Below are positions 8,727 through 16,760 of a DNA stretch of 64,000 bases, piece by piece. Source of the stretch: Confluentibacter flavum (GTDB lineage Bacteria; Bacteroidota; Bacteroidia; Flavobacteriales; Flavobacteriaceae); the NCBI RefSeq assembly GCF_002843175.1, contig NZ_PJEO01000033.1, forward strand, positions 29,756 to 93,755, given 5' to 3'. Both the position numbers and the translations under genes were made by a program. Within the stretch, counting starts at the first letter, position 1; each line of letters opens with the position of its first letter. The notes beneath the pieces are model-generated. The model worked only from the letters and a program-made list of their open reading frames with translations. It was not told the DNA's origin and searched no databases.

Positions 8727-9237
8727 ACTTATTCTTTTTAAATGATTAAAAGTGGGTTGCTTTTGTAAATAGGAAATTAAATCAGTACAGTAAGTATTAT
8801 TAACTAAGACCGATTTAATTTAATATTTGTATAAATGCCTAACAATATTTTTATATATACTTCACAATAAACTCTAAGATCGAATGCCTTTTTAAAAAGT
8901 GCGTTCTGCTTTAAACCTTGAATTTTAAATGAGCTAAATATCTATTAAATAATGTTTTAACAAAATTGCAATAAGAGGCCACATGTTTTGTTACATCATT
9001 ATTAAATTACTTTATATAATTTTTGTTATCTTGAATTTTTCTTAAAACATTAGACACCAAGCAATTCTTAATGGTTATAAAATGCCGGTGAGTTCTTTAT
9101 GTCCTATTTAAACAAAAGCGTTTCGCAAGAATATTTTTTTGATTATGGCTCACAAGGAGAAATCTTTAGCGATACTTATTTCTCTGATTCTATTAAATAT
9201 TTTTACTGAAATTATTTTATTTTAAAAAAATAATTTT
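8727..9237. other. 511-bp divergent intergenic region
   Basis: Lies between the divergent AraC and YihY genes and must hold both promoters. I see only one plausible very short reading frame (9099-9209). The segment near 9015-9025 (TATATAATTTTTG) resembles the Bacteroidota -7 element, but no correctly spaced -33 TTTG was found, so no promoter is called. Confidence 0.5.
9099..9209 (+). CDS. Possible 36-aa microprotein
   Basis: ATG 9099 to TGA 9209 encodes a 36-aa peptide beginning MSYLNKSVSQEYFFDYG. It is acidic and unusually rich in Tyr and Phe (10 of 36 residues) with repeated F/Y-S-D groups. There is no Shine-Dalgarno-like sequence and no family match that I recognise. It lies just upstream of the YihY gene on the same strand. 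It may be a chance reading frame in AT-rich DNA. Confidence 0.2.
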   Translation: MSYLNKSVSQEYFFDYGSQGEIFSDTYFSDSIKYFY

Positions 9238-10137
9238 ATGGACTATCAAAATAAGGATAAAAAAAAACCTGACTCATTTAAGCTTAAACATATGCCAGAT
9301 TTACTTATTAAAACATATAAAGCTTGGATGGAAAAAGAACCCTTTAAGTTAGGTGCCGTTGTTGCTTATTATGCCATATTGTCTCTTCCTGCCTTGCTAA
9401 TTTTAATTTTAAATTTGGTTGGTACCATTTGGGGGAAAGATTTAGTTAAAGGTGAATTGTATTCAGAAATGTCAATCGCTTTAGGCGCTGACACTGCCAC
9501 TTCAATTTTAAACATGGTTAATAAAACAGGTGACGAATCTACCTCCTTATTTACTACTATTTTGGGCATAGGCATTTTATTATATGGTGCTACGGGCGTT
9601 TTCTATCAATTACAAAACGCACTAGATGATATTTGGGAGAAAAAACAAACGTTTTCAAATGAACTAATAGCGACCTTATTCGGTAGGTTAAAAAGTTTCG
9701 GATTTATTTTAATTTTTGGGTTCTTACTGTTGATAAGTTTTATCTTAACGGCTTTACTTACCACATTCGCCGGTAGAATATCTCAGCTACTTTCAAGTAA
9801 TATTTTAGATTTTGCTTATATTATCGATATCATATTATCCATGGTATTTATATATTTCTTATTTGCTGCCATGTTTAAATATTTACCAAGTACGCCTGTA
9901 AAATGGAAGGCCGTTAAAATAGGAGCAGGTTTAACCGCTTTTTTGTTCATTTTAGGCAAATATATTCTTGCCTTCTACTTTGGAAAAACAGAACCTGGCT
10001 CCACATATGGGGCTGCAGGATCTATAATAATTGTCATGCTTTGGACCTCATATACCAGTTTAATTCTCTTTTTTGGTGCACAATTTACAAAAGTATATTC
10101 GGATAGGTATTTGATAAATAATAGCACAAACTCTTAA
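9238..10137 (+). CDS. YihY/BrkB family inner membrane protein
   Basis: A 299-aa polytopic membrane protein with about six hydrophobic helices. It shows the YihY/virulence-factor-BrkB signatures: the N-terminal LGAVVAYYAILSLPALLILI, the ILLYGATGVFYQLQNALDDIW loop, and the C-terminal GAAGSIIIVMLWTSYTSLIL followed by FFGAQFTKVYSDR. The family was once misannotated as RNase BN; its true function in the inner membrane is not settled. It is monocistronic, divergent from the AraC gene, and sits among stress-type genes. Confidence 0.92.
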   Translation: MDYQNKDKKKPDSFKLKHMPDLLIKTYKAWMEKEPFKLGAVVAYYAILSLPALLILILNLVGTIWGKDLVKGELYSEMSIALGADTATSILNMVNKTGDESTSLFTTILGIGILLYGATGVFYQLQNALDDIWEKKQTFSNELIATLFGRLKSFGFILIFGFLLLISFILTALLTTFAGRISQLLSSNILDFAYIIDIILSMVFIYFLFAAMFKYLPSTPVKWKAVKIGAGLTAFLFILGKYILAFYFGKTEPGSTYGAAGSIIIVMLWTSYTSLILFFGAQFTKVYSDRYLINNSTNS

Positions 10138-10289
10138 CAGTTATCATCTATTGTATTCATGGCATATAAACTGATTGCGTTAAAATTAAGTGGGAATGAG
10201 TTAAATAAAATTACCCACAAGACCTAGATTTAACTTTATAAGACGATGTTTTTGATTGAAATATAAATAACTGAATAACAACTAATTAA

Positions 10290-10472
<183 letters not shown>

Positions 10473-10591
10473 ATTAATCTATAATTGACATTCCTGTTTT
10501 TATAATTAAAAGAAATTCAGGGAAAAGTTCAAAAATAATCATTGATTTCACATAACTAATCCTATATAAATCATTATTAAAAATAAAATAT

Positions 10592-11056
10592 ATGCTATTA
10601 AAACCCCTCTTAATTTACTTAGCCGATGATGATAAAGAAGACCGTATGCTATTTAAAGAAGCCCTGGATGATTTAGATATGAATGTATCTATTGAAGATT
10701 TTGATAACGGGGTAACACTTATGGTTAATCTTTTAGACTTGGATAAACCATTGCCTGATGTTATTTATTTGGATCTGAATATGCCCCTAATGAATGGTGA
10801 GGAATGTTTGAATGATATTAGAAGCGAACCTCGACTTTCAAACATCCCTATAATCATTTACTCTACCTATGCTGACAAATCCATCTCTGATGAGTTACAA
10901 AAGAAAGGGGCTAATTTATATTTAGTAAAGCCCAATTCCTTTAAGATGCTTAAAAATTTATTAAGTAGAAGTCTAGAATACATTCATCTTTCAAGAGACA
11001 CAACTGATTTTTCGGAATTTGTAATCTCTGAAAAAAAAAGTAAGGTACGGAGTTAG
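10592..11056 (+). CDS. Single-domain response regulator (Rcp1-like receiver)
   Basis: A 154-aa CheY-like receiver with no output domain. The acidic pocket is ADDDKEDR (11-18), the phospho-acceptor is Asp61 in IYLDLNMPLMNGEE, and the conserved Lys is Lys113 in LVKPNS. The DDDKEDRMLFKEAL opening matches the Rcp1-type receivers that partner PAS-rich histidine kinases. It resembles the receiver encoded at 14116-14550, and the two flank the large histidine kinase gene. It probably takes part in a phosphorelay with that kinase. It is convergent with the Cys-rich gene, with only six bases between the stops. Confidence 0.9.
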   Translation: MLLKPLLIYLADDDKEDRMLFKEALDDLDMNVSIEDFDNGVTLMVNLLDLDKPLPDVIYLDLNMPLMNGEECLNDIRSEPRLSNIPIIIYSTYADKSISDELQKKGANLYLVKPNSFKMLKNLLSRSLEYIHLSRDTTDFSEFVISEKKSKVRS

Positions 11057-11062
11057 TGTGTT

Positions 11063-11377
11063 TTAAGCCATATTGCGACATTCTTTTGCACAAGCCAAAC
11101 ACGAAGCGGCACAAACTTTACAATGTTCATGGTCATGTTGTTGGCATTCTTCAGCACACCATTCACATATTTCCGCACATAATTGGCAATACTCTTTTGT
11201 TAAAGGGCCACTAGCAACCATAAATTTAATACATATTAAACAGGCATCTACACATAATAAACAACATTTGGGGCAATCGTTCATACTTTCTTTACCCATC
11301 ATTTGAACAAGGCAATTTTGACAATCGATCATGCATTGTTGGCAAGCTTTTATACAATTTTCATAATTAAGTTCCAT
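11063..11377 (-). CDS. Cys-rich four-helix-bundle copper-binding protein (Csp-like)
   Basis: A 104-aa protein with about 21 cysteines, mostly in CxxC and CxxxC spacing along helices (for example CIKACQQCMIDCQNC, CQLCAEICEWCAEEC). This is the pattern of the DUF326/four-helix-bundle copper-storage proteins, in which Cys thiolates line the bundle core and bind Cu(I). The frame is open further upstream, but ATG at 11377 (MELNYENC) is preferred because the extra 20 residues are not family-like. No signal peptide, so likely cytosolic (Csp3-like). The probable role is copper storage or detoxification. Confidence 0.85.
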   Translation of the reverse strand: MELNYENCIKACQQCMIDCQNCLVQMMGKESMNDCPKCCLLCVDACLICIKFMVASGPLTKEYCQLCAEICEWCAEECQQHDHEHCKVCAASCLACAKECRNMA

Positions 11378-11513
11378 ATCTTTTATTTTTATAATTAATT
11401 TAAAATTAACTGAATAGCCCAAATTGCTTTTGCTCAAAACCTATAATTTTTGACGCTTTAGAATAAAAAAGCATATTCAACCAAAATGAAAAGAAAGTTA
11501 AAATAGCAAGATA

Positions 11514-14105
11514 TTAAAGTGGGATAATGGGTAGGTAAACAATAAATTCTGCTCCAAGTCCAACTGAACCTTTAGCAAAAATATACCCGTTGTGGTTTTC
11601 AACAATTTTTTTACAAATTGCTAAACCAATACCATTGCCAGTATATTCTGTTTTTTGATGTAACCGTTGAAAGACTTCAAAGATTTTATTTGTATGCTGG
11701 AAATCAAAACCAATACCATTATCGACGAAAGAAATTTTATAATACTGTTTTATTGATTTTTCTATATGTTCTGATATCTGAGAAGCCGAAATTTTTTCGC
11801 AGCGTATTTGTATTATTGGGATTTGGTTAATATTCCTGTATTTCAGGGCATTCGATATGAGATTTGTAAACAACTGCTCCATTTGAAATAATACACCATT
11901 TATTTGAGGTAATTTATCTGAAACAATTTCGGCATGGCAATCATTAATACTCGTGGTTAAATCTTCTTTAATTTTATCTAATACCTGGTTTAAATCTATT
12001 TCTTCAAAACCTCTTCTACTATTCTCAAGTCTGGAATAAGCCAATAAATTTTGAATAAGTGATTGCATACGGTTAACCCCACTAATCACTTTACTAAAAT
12101 ATTCTTGGCTCTTAGTAGAAAGATGATTGTTTTCAGTATCCTTTATTCTTAAAGCAAATAGTTCTATTTTACGCAAGGGCTCTTGTAAATCATGGCTTGC
12201 TATACGATTAAAAGATTCTAGTTCAGCATTGCTTTTTTTAAGTTCAAGATTGCTTTTTAACAATTTTTTTTCAGCTTCTATAGTTTGTGTAACATCTTGT
12301 ACAACACCTATTATAACATCCGTGGTTAAAAATTGCACTCTGGTTTTAAAATGTTTAACTAGACCATATTTAGAAATAATCCTGAAAACATGTTCAATAT
12401 CATTTAATTCGTTTATCGCTATTTTTGTATTTTTATCATACTCATCCAAATCCTGTTTATGTATAAATCCCCTATACATCTCATATGTGAGTTTAATTTC
12501 TTTTGGGTCATAGTCTAACATTCGATAAAGATTGTCTGAAAAATCACAAACACCAGTATCTAAATACCATAAAAAACTACCAGTTTTTGCAATTCGCTCT
12601 GCATCTGTTAAAATTGAATTCTGGATAATGAGTTCTTCATTTAACTTTATCACTTCATTCGCTTTTTCCTTCTCTTCTGTTATATCTCTAGTGGTAACAG
12701 TAACACCATCGCCCAATTTAATGGCTGTATAACGATACCATTTTACGGTACCATTATTATGGTAAGGCATTTCATAACGTCCAGGTTTATCACTTTCCAC
12801 GGCATTGACCAAATGTGTAAAAACTTCAGATTTGAAAATGTCTGGGTAGATTTCAGATATTTTTTTGTTTTTGATGTTCTCTGGCATACCTAGATTAATT
12901 GTAATTGCCTCTTCATTGATAAATAAAATTTCAAAATCTATTATACTGCCATCTTCGGCCCTGATGCTTTTAAAATGAATGACTATATGCAGTATACTTT
13001 TAAAAATATTGGTTAGTAATGCCCGGCTATCCAATAATTCTAAATTTTGATTCTCTAATTGTTTTTTAAATAGTAACTCTGCCTCTTTAGCTTCTTCTTC
13101 GGCTGTGGAATTACGGGACGTCACCAAAATCCCATTGCCCAAGGGAATAACAACTGAATGAAACCACATTTTTTTATCTTCAACACTAATCTGTCTGTCA
13201 AAAAAAATTTTACTGTGTTCTCTATAAGATTGAAACAGTTCTTCTAATTCACCATCACGCTTATGAAAAGGATGTACATTAGAGACTGGTTTATCCATAA
13301 TGTCGTTTGGTTCAAGATTTAGATAGTCACGGACACAATCGTTAGCATATACAATTTTAAAATCTATTAGTTCATTATTGTGGTATATGGGCTCATAATA
13401 GTTTACAATATTATCGGTAGTTGTTAGTACGCTTTTTAAGAAAGCCTCAGATTTTTTAATCTTTAATTTGTTACTATAAATTCCAAAAAAAGAAATAACA
13501 AATACAGTTAGTGCAAAAAAAGCCATGACCAATAACATGGTAGGCGTTAAAGATTTATGAAAAGAATAATCAGCTTTTCTTGTATTCATCAAACGCTCTT
13601 CGTCTGCTAGCATTCTGTTTGTAATACTTCGTATGTTGTTTGTTGTTGTTTTAATTTTAGCTCTTTGCAATTGACACGCTTGCAATTCTTCTGGAGTATT
13701 TATATCATTAACAAGGTTAAGGCTTATTAATTGGTCATACAATGTAATCATCAAACCTTGTAATGGCTTTAATCGCGCTTTATGCAATTCATTATCATTA
13801 GTAAGAATTTTTAAGGTATCAAGTATTTTTACTCCTTGTAATTTATAAGTTTCAAAAGCCTTATTAAAAGGTTTATTTTTTAATAGATTTTCCCTAAATT
13901 CTTCAGATTCCACTTTGGAGTAATGGTTGGTTAAGTCGCCAATCGCATTATACACGTGCAGTGTATGTACAACCATTTCAGCAGATTTCTGCGTAAGCAT
14001 GACCTGTCTATATGCCATACTTGTAGTAAACAAAAGCAATGCTATTGCACTAATCAATAATATGATATAGGTTTTAGTAGAGGTATAAACACGCTTAAAC
14101 TCCAT
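11514..14105 (-). CDS. Membrane PAS-domain sensor histidine kinase
   Basis: An 863-aa protein. Transmembrane helices at about 12-32 and 188-210 bracket a periplasmic helical domain of the CHASE3 type (RMLADEERLMNTRKADY before the second helix). About three PAS/PAC regions follow (roughly 218-345, 360-480 and 495-610). The HisKA dimerisation segment contains SHDLQEPLRK with phospho-acceptor His638. The HATPase region shows the N-box (LISNALKYRN), DNGIGFD and GNGIGLAICKKIVENHNG. It lies 10 bp downstream of a single-domain receiver gene and is probably co-transcribed with it. The ligand is unknown. There is no fused receiver, so output presumably goes through the flanking receivers. Confidence 0.92.
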   Translation of the reverse strand: MEFKRVYTSTKTYIILLISAIALLLFTTSMAYRQVMLTQKSAEMVVHTLHVYNAIGDLTNHYSKVESEEFRENLLKNKPFNKAFETYKLQGVKILDTLKILTNDNELHKARLKPLQGLMITLYDQLISLNLVNDINTPEELQACQLQRAKIKTTTNNIRSITNRMLADEERLMNTRKADYSFHKSLTPTMLLVMAFFALTVFVISFFGIYSNKLKIKKSEAFLKSVLTTTDNIVNYYEPIYHNNELIDFKIVYANDCVRDYLNLEPNDIMDKPVSNVHPFHKRDGELEELFQSYREHSKIFFDRQISVEDKKMWFHSVVIPLGNGILVTSRNSTAEEEAKEAELLFKKQLENQNLELLDSRALLTNIFKSILHIVIHFKSIRAEDGSIIDFEILFINEEAITINLGMPENIKNKKISEIYPDIFKSEVFTHLVNAVESDKPGRYEMPYHNNGTVKWYRYTAIKLGDGVTVTTRDITEEKEKANEVIKLNEELIIQNSILTDAERIAKTGSFLWYLDTGVCDFSDNLYRMLDYDPKEIKLTYEMYRGFIHKQDLDEYDKNTKIAINELNDIEHVFRIISKYGLVKHFKTRVQFLTTDVIIGVVQDVTQTIEAEKKLLKSNLELKKSNAELESFNRIASHDLQEPLRKIELFALRIKDTENNHLSTKSQEYFSKVISGVNRMQSLIQNLLAYSRLENSRRGFEEIDLNQVLDKIKEDLTTSINDCHAEIVSDKLPQINGVLFQMEQLFTNLISNALKYRNINQIPIIQIRCEKISASQISEHIEKSIKQYYKISFVDNGIGFDFQHTNKIFEVFQRLHQKTEYTGNGIGLAICKKIVENHNGYIFAKGSVGLGAEFIVYLPIIPL

Positions 14106-14115
14106 GATTCATAAT

Positions 14116-14550
14116 TTAAATACGAAATAGAAAAGTATCTTTATTTAAATTAGAGATATGGTCCTGCCAATTGAGATTAAGAACCTTTTCTACTACTTTC
14201 CGTAACTTTGAATAGCAGTTGGGTTTACTTATATACAAATTGGCACCATTTAAAAATGCATCACTAATATCTTTGTCTGAGGACGAAGTAGAATATATGG
14301 CGATGGGTAAATCTTTTAATTTTGGATGGTTTCGAATTTCACTTAAGCATTGCATGCCGTTCTTTACAGGCATATTAAGATCCAGGAATATTAAATTTGG
14401 AAGTTCGGCATGCGGTTGAAAAAGATAATCCAGCAATTCTTGGCCATGTTTAAAAAGCAATAATTTGGTTTGTATGGATATTTCTTCTAAAGCTTCAGTA
14501 AATAACATTCTATCATCTTCATCGTCGTCGACTAAAATTAGGTTAAACAT
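14116..14550 (-). CDS. Single-domain response regulator (Rcp1-like receiver)
   Basis: A 144-aa receiver-only protein. With the start at ATG 14550 (MFNLILVDDDEDDR) the phospho-acceptor is Asp57 in FLDLNMPVKNG and the conserved Lys is Lys109 in ISKPN. Upstream in-frame Mets (14574, 14595) are possible, but they would add a basic tail absent from the paralogue at 10592. The gene precedes the histidine kinase gene by 10 bp on the same strand, so the two form a regulator-kinase operon. It lacks a DNA-binding domain, so it must act by protein-protein contact or phosphotransfer. Confidence 0.88.
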   Translation of the reverse strand: MFNLILVDDDEDDRMLFTEALEEISIQTKLLLFKHGQELLDYLFQPHAELPNLIFLDLNMPVKNGMQCLSEIRNHPKLKDLPIAIYSTSSSDKDISDAFLNGANLYISKPNCYSKLRKVVEKVLNLNWQDHISNLNKDTFLFRI

Positions 14551-14838
14551 GTTATCTCTCATATTCTGTTTCATGTTAAAATATTTTACTTTCAATAAAG
14601 ATGAAAAACATTTATTAACAGTGAGATTTTTAAACCAAACAGATAAATAGTTTTGAGAGGATTGGAATATAACATGTATATATTTAGAATACGTAAAATA
14701 TAGTACAAGCTATAATTCAATTCATCTTATATGATTCAAAATTATACTATTTTTCTTCAGAATAAAACAATATTATTAAAAAAATAATATGAATTTTATT
14801 TTGGTCCTAAATCAGACAAATGTAAAAGCTTGGTGATT

Positions 14839-15189
14839 TTAATGCGATGAGTCATTTTCATTAATATTTTCGTCATTCGTAATATTGGCTTTGGGTATTT
14901 CATTAAAGAATTCTGAAATATCCATATCTGCAGTAGGTCCATAAGCCATTAAAAAAGTGCCTTTTTCGTCCTTACTTGTACTAATAATATATAAAATTGA
15001 CATATCGGAAGGATCGCTCATACCCTCATACCTGTGTTCTGCAACAATGAGAATATCTTGGGGAAAGTACTCCTCCTTTGTTTCACTATTAATGAGTTTA
15101 TTGTTTTTAAAATAAAAGTTAGATGTATAACCTTTATCTTGATAGACCTTAATATAGTCCTTTTCGTGTTTTGCATATTTATTGTCCAT
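14839..15189 (-). CDS. Conserved hypothetical protein
   Basis: A 116-aa acidic protein (MDNKYAKHEKDYIKVYQ..). It has a central EEYFPQDILIVAEHRYEGMSDPSDMSILYII and an Asn/Asp-rich C-terminal tail. No signal peptide or membrane helix. Similar proteins in flavobacteria have, as I recall, been labelled phosphoribosylpyrophosphate synthetase, but nothing here resembles a PRPP synthetase, and I treat that label as wrong. Function unknown; it sits with stress-type genes. Confidence 0.7.
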   Translation of the reverse strand: MDNKYAKHEKDYIKVYQDKGYTSNFYFKNNKLINSETKEEYFPQDILIVAEHRYEGMSDPSDMSILYIISTSKDEKGTFLMAYGPTADMDISEFFNEIPKANITNDENINENDSSH

Positions 15190-15606
15190 TCCTTAACTCT
15201 TTTTAAATTTAATAGGAACATAAGATTTTGTATCCTGCTTAACAAAAATGAGGCAAAAAGGAAATTAATAATGACTCAATAAAATTCTATTTTAACGCTA
15301 TCGGTCTTTAATTAAAAATATTTATGTGAATTTTAAAGCCATGTTATCTCTAGATACTTATACTATTTCTTTCAACTTCTAGAAGACTGAATTTACAATG
15401 TTCCATTGTGGAATTTATTGGTTTATATAATCAACTTTATTACATTAAGAAATTATTGTTTTGCGTTAATTGTAACGCATGCGAATAAGTAATTTTAATT
15501 AGTTGAAATATTGAGCAGAATTCAGGAAAAAGACAGTATATGAGCTAAAAAAGAAAAATGGATTTGTTGTAAAGGCAGTATTAGCTTTTATTTTGTTGGT
15601 TGGTTG

Positions 15607-15642
15607 AATGCCCCTAATGTTAAAACATGAGGGGCATTTTTT
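15607..15642 (+). terminator. Intrinsic-terminator-like hairpin
   Basis: A stem AATGCCCCT / AGGGGCATT with a 15-nt loop, followed by a T run on the plus strand. The complementary direction has no T run. The nearest plus-strand gene upstream ends at 11056, so this may end a non-coding transcript. Confidence 0.7.
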
Positions 15643-15684
15643 AATGTGAATTGGAGTTAACATTTATTTCGAAATCCTACCAAA

Positions 15685-15719
15685 CAAAAAAAGTTGGCAC
15701 AGGATGCCAACTTTTTTTG
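15685..15719 (-). terminator. Intrinsic terminator of the SYLF gene
   Basis: A stem GTTGGCA / TGCCAAC with a short CAGGA-type loop, flanked by a seven-A run on one side and a seven-T run on the other, so it could act in both directions. It lies 15 bp beyond the stop codon of the minus-strand SYLF gene. Confidence 0.85.
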
Positions 15720-15734
15720 TTTGAATAAATTTTA

Positions 15735-16268
15735 TTATTTAAATGGGTGATATTCGAACTTCTGGCCGCCTACAGAAGCATCAGCCATAAGGCCAGCTTT
15801 AGGCATAGCAAAAATCACTACACCATCGTCATAATTGGCCTCTGCAGCTTTTCCTTCATCTAAAATAACAGCCGAAGCTTCCGCCGAAAATTCAAAATTC
15901 CCTTCCTTAAATTTAGCCAGGGCAGCATCGGTTTCAAAAAAGATGACTTGTGTAACAGCTTGTCCACCTGCTTGAAGCCCAATATTCAATTTTTTCATTC
16001 CTGTCATTCCTACTGGTTTTCCGTTTTCATAAAGAACACCATTACCACTCGCGCCTCCAACAATTAATCCGCCCTTTCCAACGTTCGGAAAAATAGCATA
16101 CCCAGAAGCAGTATCGAAGAATTTTTCCAATCCAGAATCTTTGGCAATAAGCGTGTCCTTGGCTCGGTCCGCATCTTTTAATATTTCATTGTCTTTATCA
16201 GTTTGAGCTAATGCACCAAAGCTTATAAATAGCAAACAAACCAATATCATTTTTTCTAGTGTTTTCAT
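15735..16268 (-). CDS. Exported SYLF-domain (Ysc84-like) lipid-binding protein
   Basis: A 177-aa protein with a clear N-terminal signal peptide (MKTLEKMILVCLLFISFGALAQ, cut about residue 22). The remainder is a SYLF/Ysc84 domain: DTASGYAIFPNVGKGGLIVG, a GVLYENGKPVGMTGMKKLNIGLQAGGQ core, FFETDAALAKF, and ASVGGQKFEYHPF at the end. SYLF domains bind phosphoinositides in eukaryotes; bacterial members are exported proteins of unclear role, often in the envelope. It is monocistronic with its own terminator, and is the last minus-strand gene before the polysaccharide locus. Confidence 0.88.
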   Translation of the reverse strand: MKTLEKMILVCLLFISFGALAQTDKDNEILKDADRAKDTLIAKDSGLEKFFDTASGYAIFPNVGKGGLIVGGASGNGVLYENGKPVGMTGMKKLNIGLQAGGQAVTQVIFFETDAALAKFKEGNFEFSAEASAVILDEGKAAEANYDDGVVIFAMPKAGLMADASVGGQKFEYHPFK

Positions 16269-16760
16269 AAATATTATTTTTTAAATTAAAGTTTATGATT
16301 CAAATCTAGGGGAATGCTTTTTACATCTGTAACTCTATTACATTGATTATTAGCTCAAAAAATGAATAAGATTCAAAAAGAGACTAGCTTCTTAGAATGA
16401 AAAGTAGCTCTAATTATAATAGGCACACAAAGGCATTCAGTTTAGTATGGTATTAACTTTCAACAAGTAGTTACAAAGCATCGGAAATTATAATATTATA
16501 AAGCTTTATTTAACGAATTTCCAATTAATTCAATCAACTTCGTCGTTTTTCATCTAATTTTAAGGAGAATCCAAAGTCTAAACAAAATCATAGAGTTTTA
16601 AACCAATCTTCTGATTTTTAAAATTTCACATCTGACTTAATTGATTTTTAAAAATATTTAAACTTAAAGGTGTAATATTTACACTTTATTCAATATATTT
16701 ATTAATTGAATTTTTTACCAACTAAATTCAGAATACAACTAAATCAAAATACAACTAAAA
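16269..16760. other. 492-bp leader region of the polysaccharide cluster
   Basis: A divergent intergenic region that must contain the promoter for the 24-gene plus-strand locus and that of the SYLF gene. It includes copy 2 of the 32-nt motif (16453-16484). No small RNA or reading frame of interest was seen, and no confident -33/-7 pair. Confidence 0.5.
16453..16484 (+). repeat. 32-nt repeated intergenic motif, copy 2
   Basis: It begins TTAACTTTCAACAAGTAG and continues to ..AAAGCATCGG. It matches 2141-2172 at 27 of 32 positions and lies 277 bp before the first gene of the polysaccharide cluster. It is either a regulator-binding site or the trace of a dispersed repeat. Confidence 0.45.

Larger units (their letters stand above)
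15190..15734. other. 545-bp intergenic region with two hairpin terminators
   Basis: No protein-coding gene was seen. It holds a plus-strand terminator-like hairpin (15607-15642) with no gene upstream on that strand, and a minus-strand terminator for the SYLF gene (15685-15719). The stretch of about 100-250 bp before the first hairpin could encode a small RNA. Confidence 0.5.

Noticed and set aside
11378..11437. Twenty-residue N-terminal extension of the Cys-rich copper protein
   Set aside because: The extra stretch is basic and hydrophobic without Cys and is not family-like; MELNYENC is the normal beginning.
12127..12732. Plus-strand reading frames inside the histidine kinase gene
   Set aside because: Antisense shadows of a complete, motif-bearing kinase gene; low-complexity Ser/Phe-rich products with no recognisable family.
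14839..15189. Phosphoribosylpyrophosphate synthetase, a label I recall for similar proteins
   Set aside because: No PRPP-binding or synthetase motif is present; the protein is only 116 aa. Kept as hypothetical.
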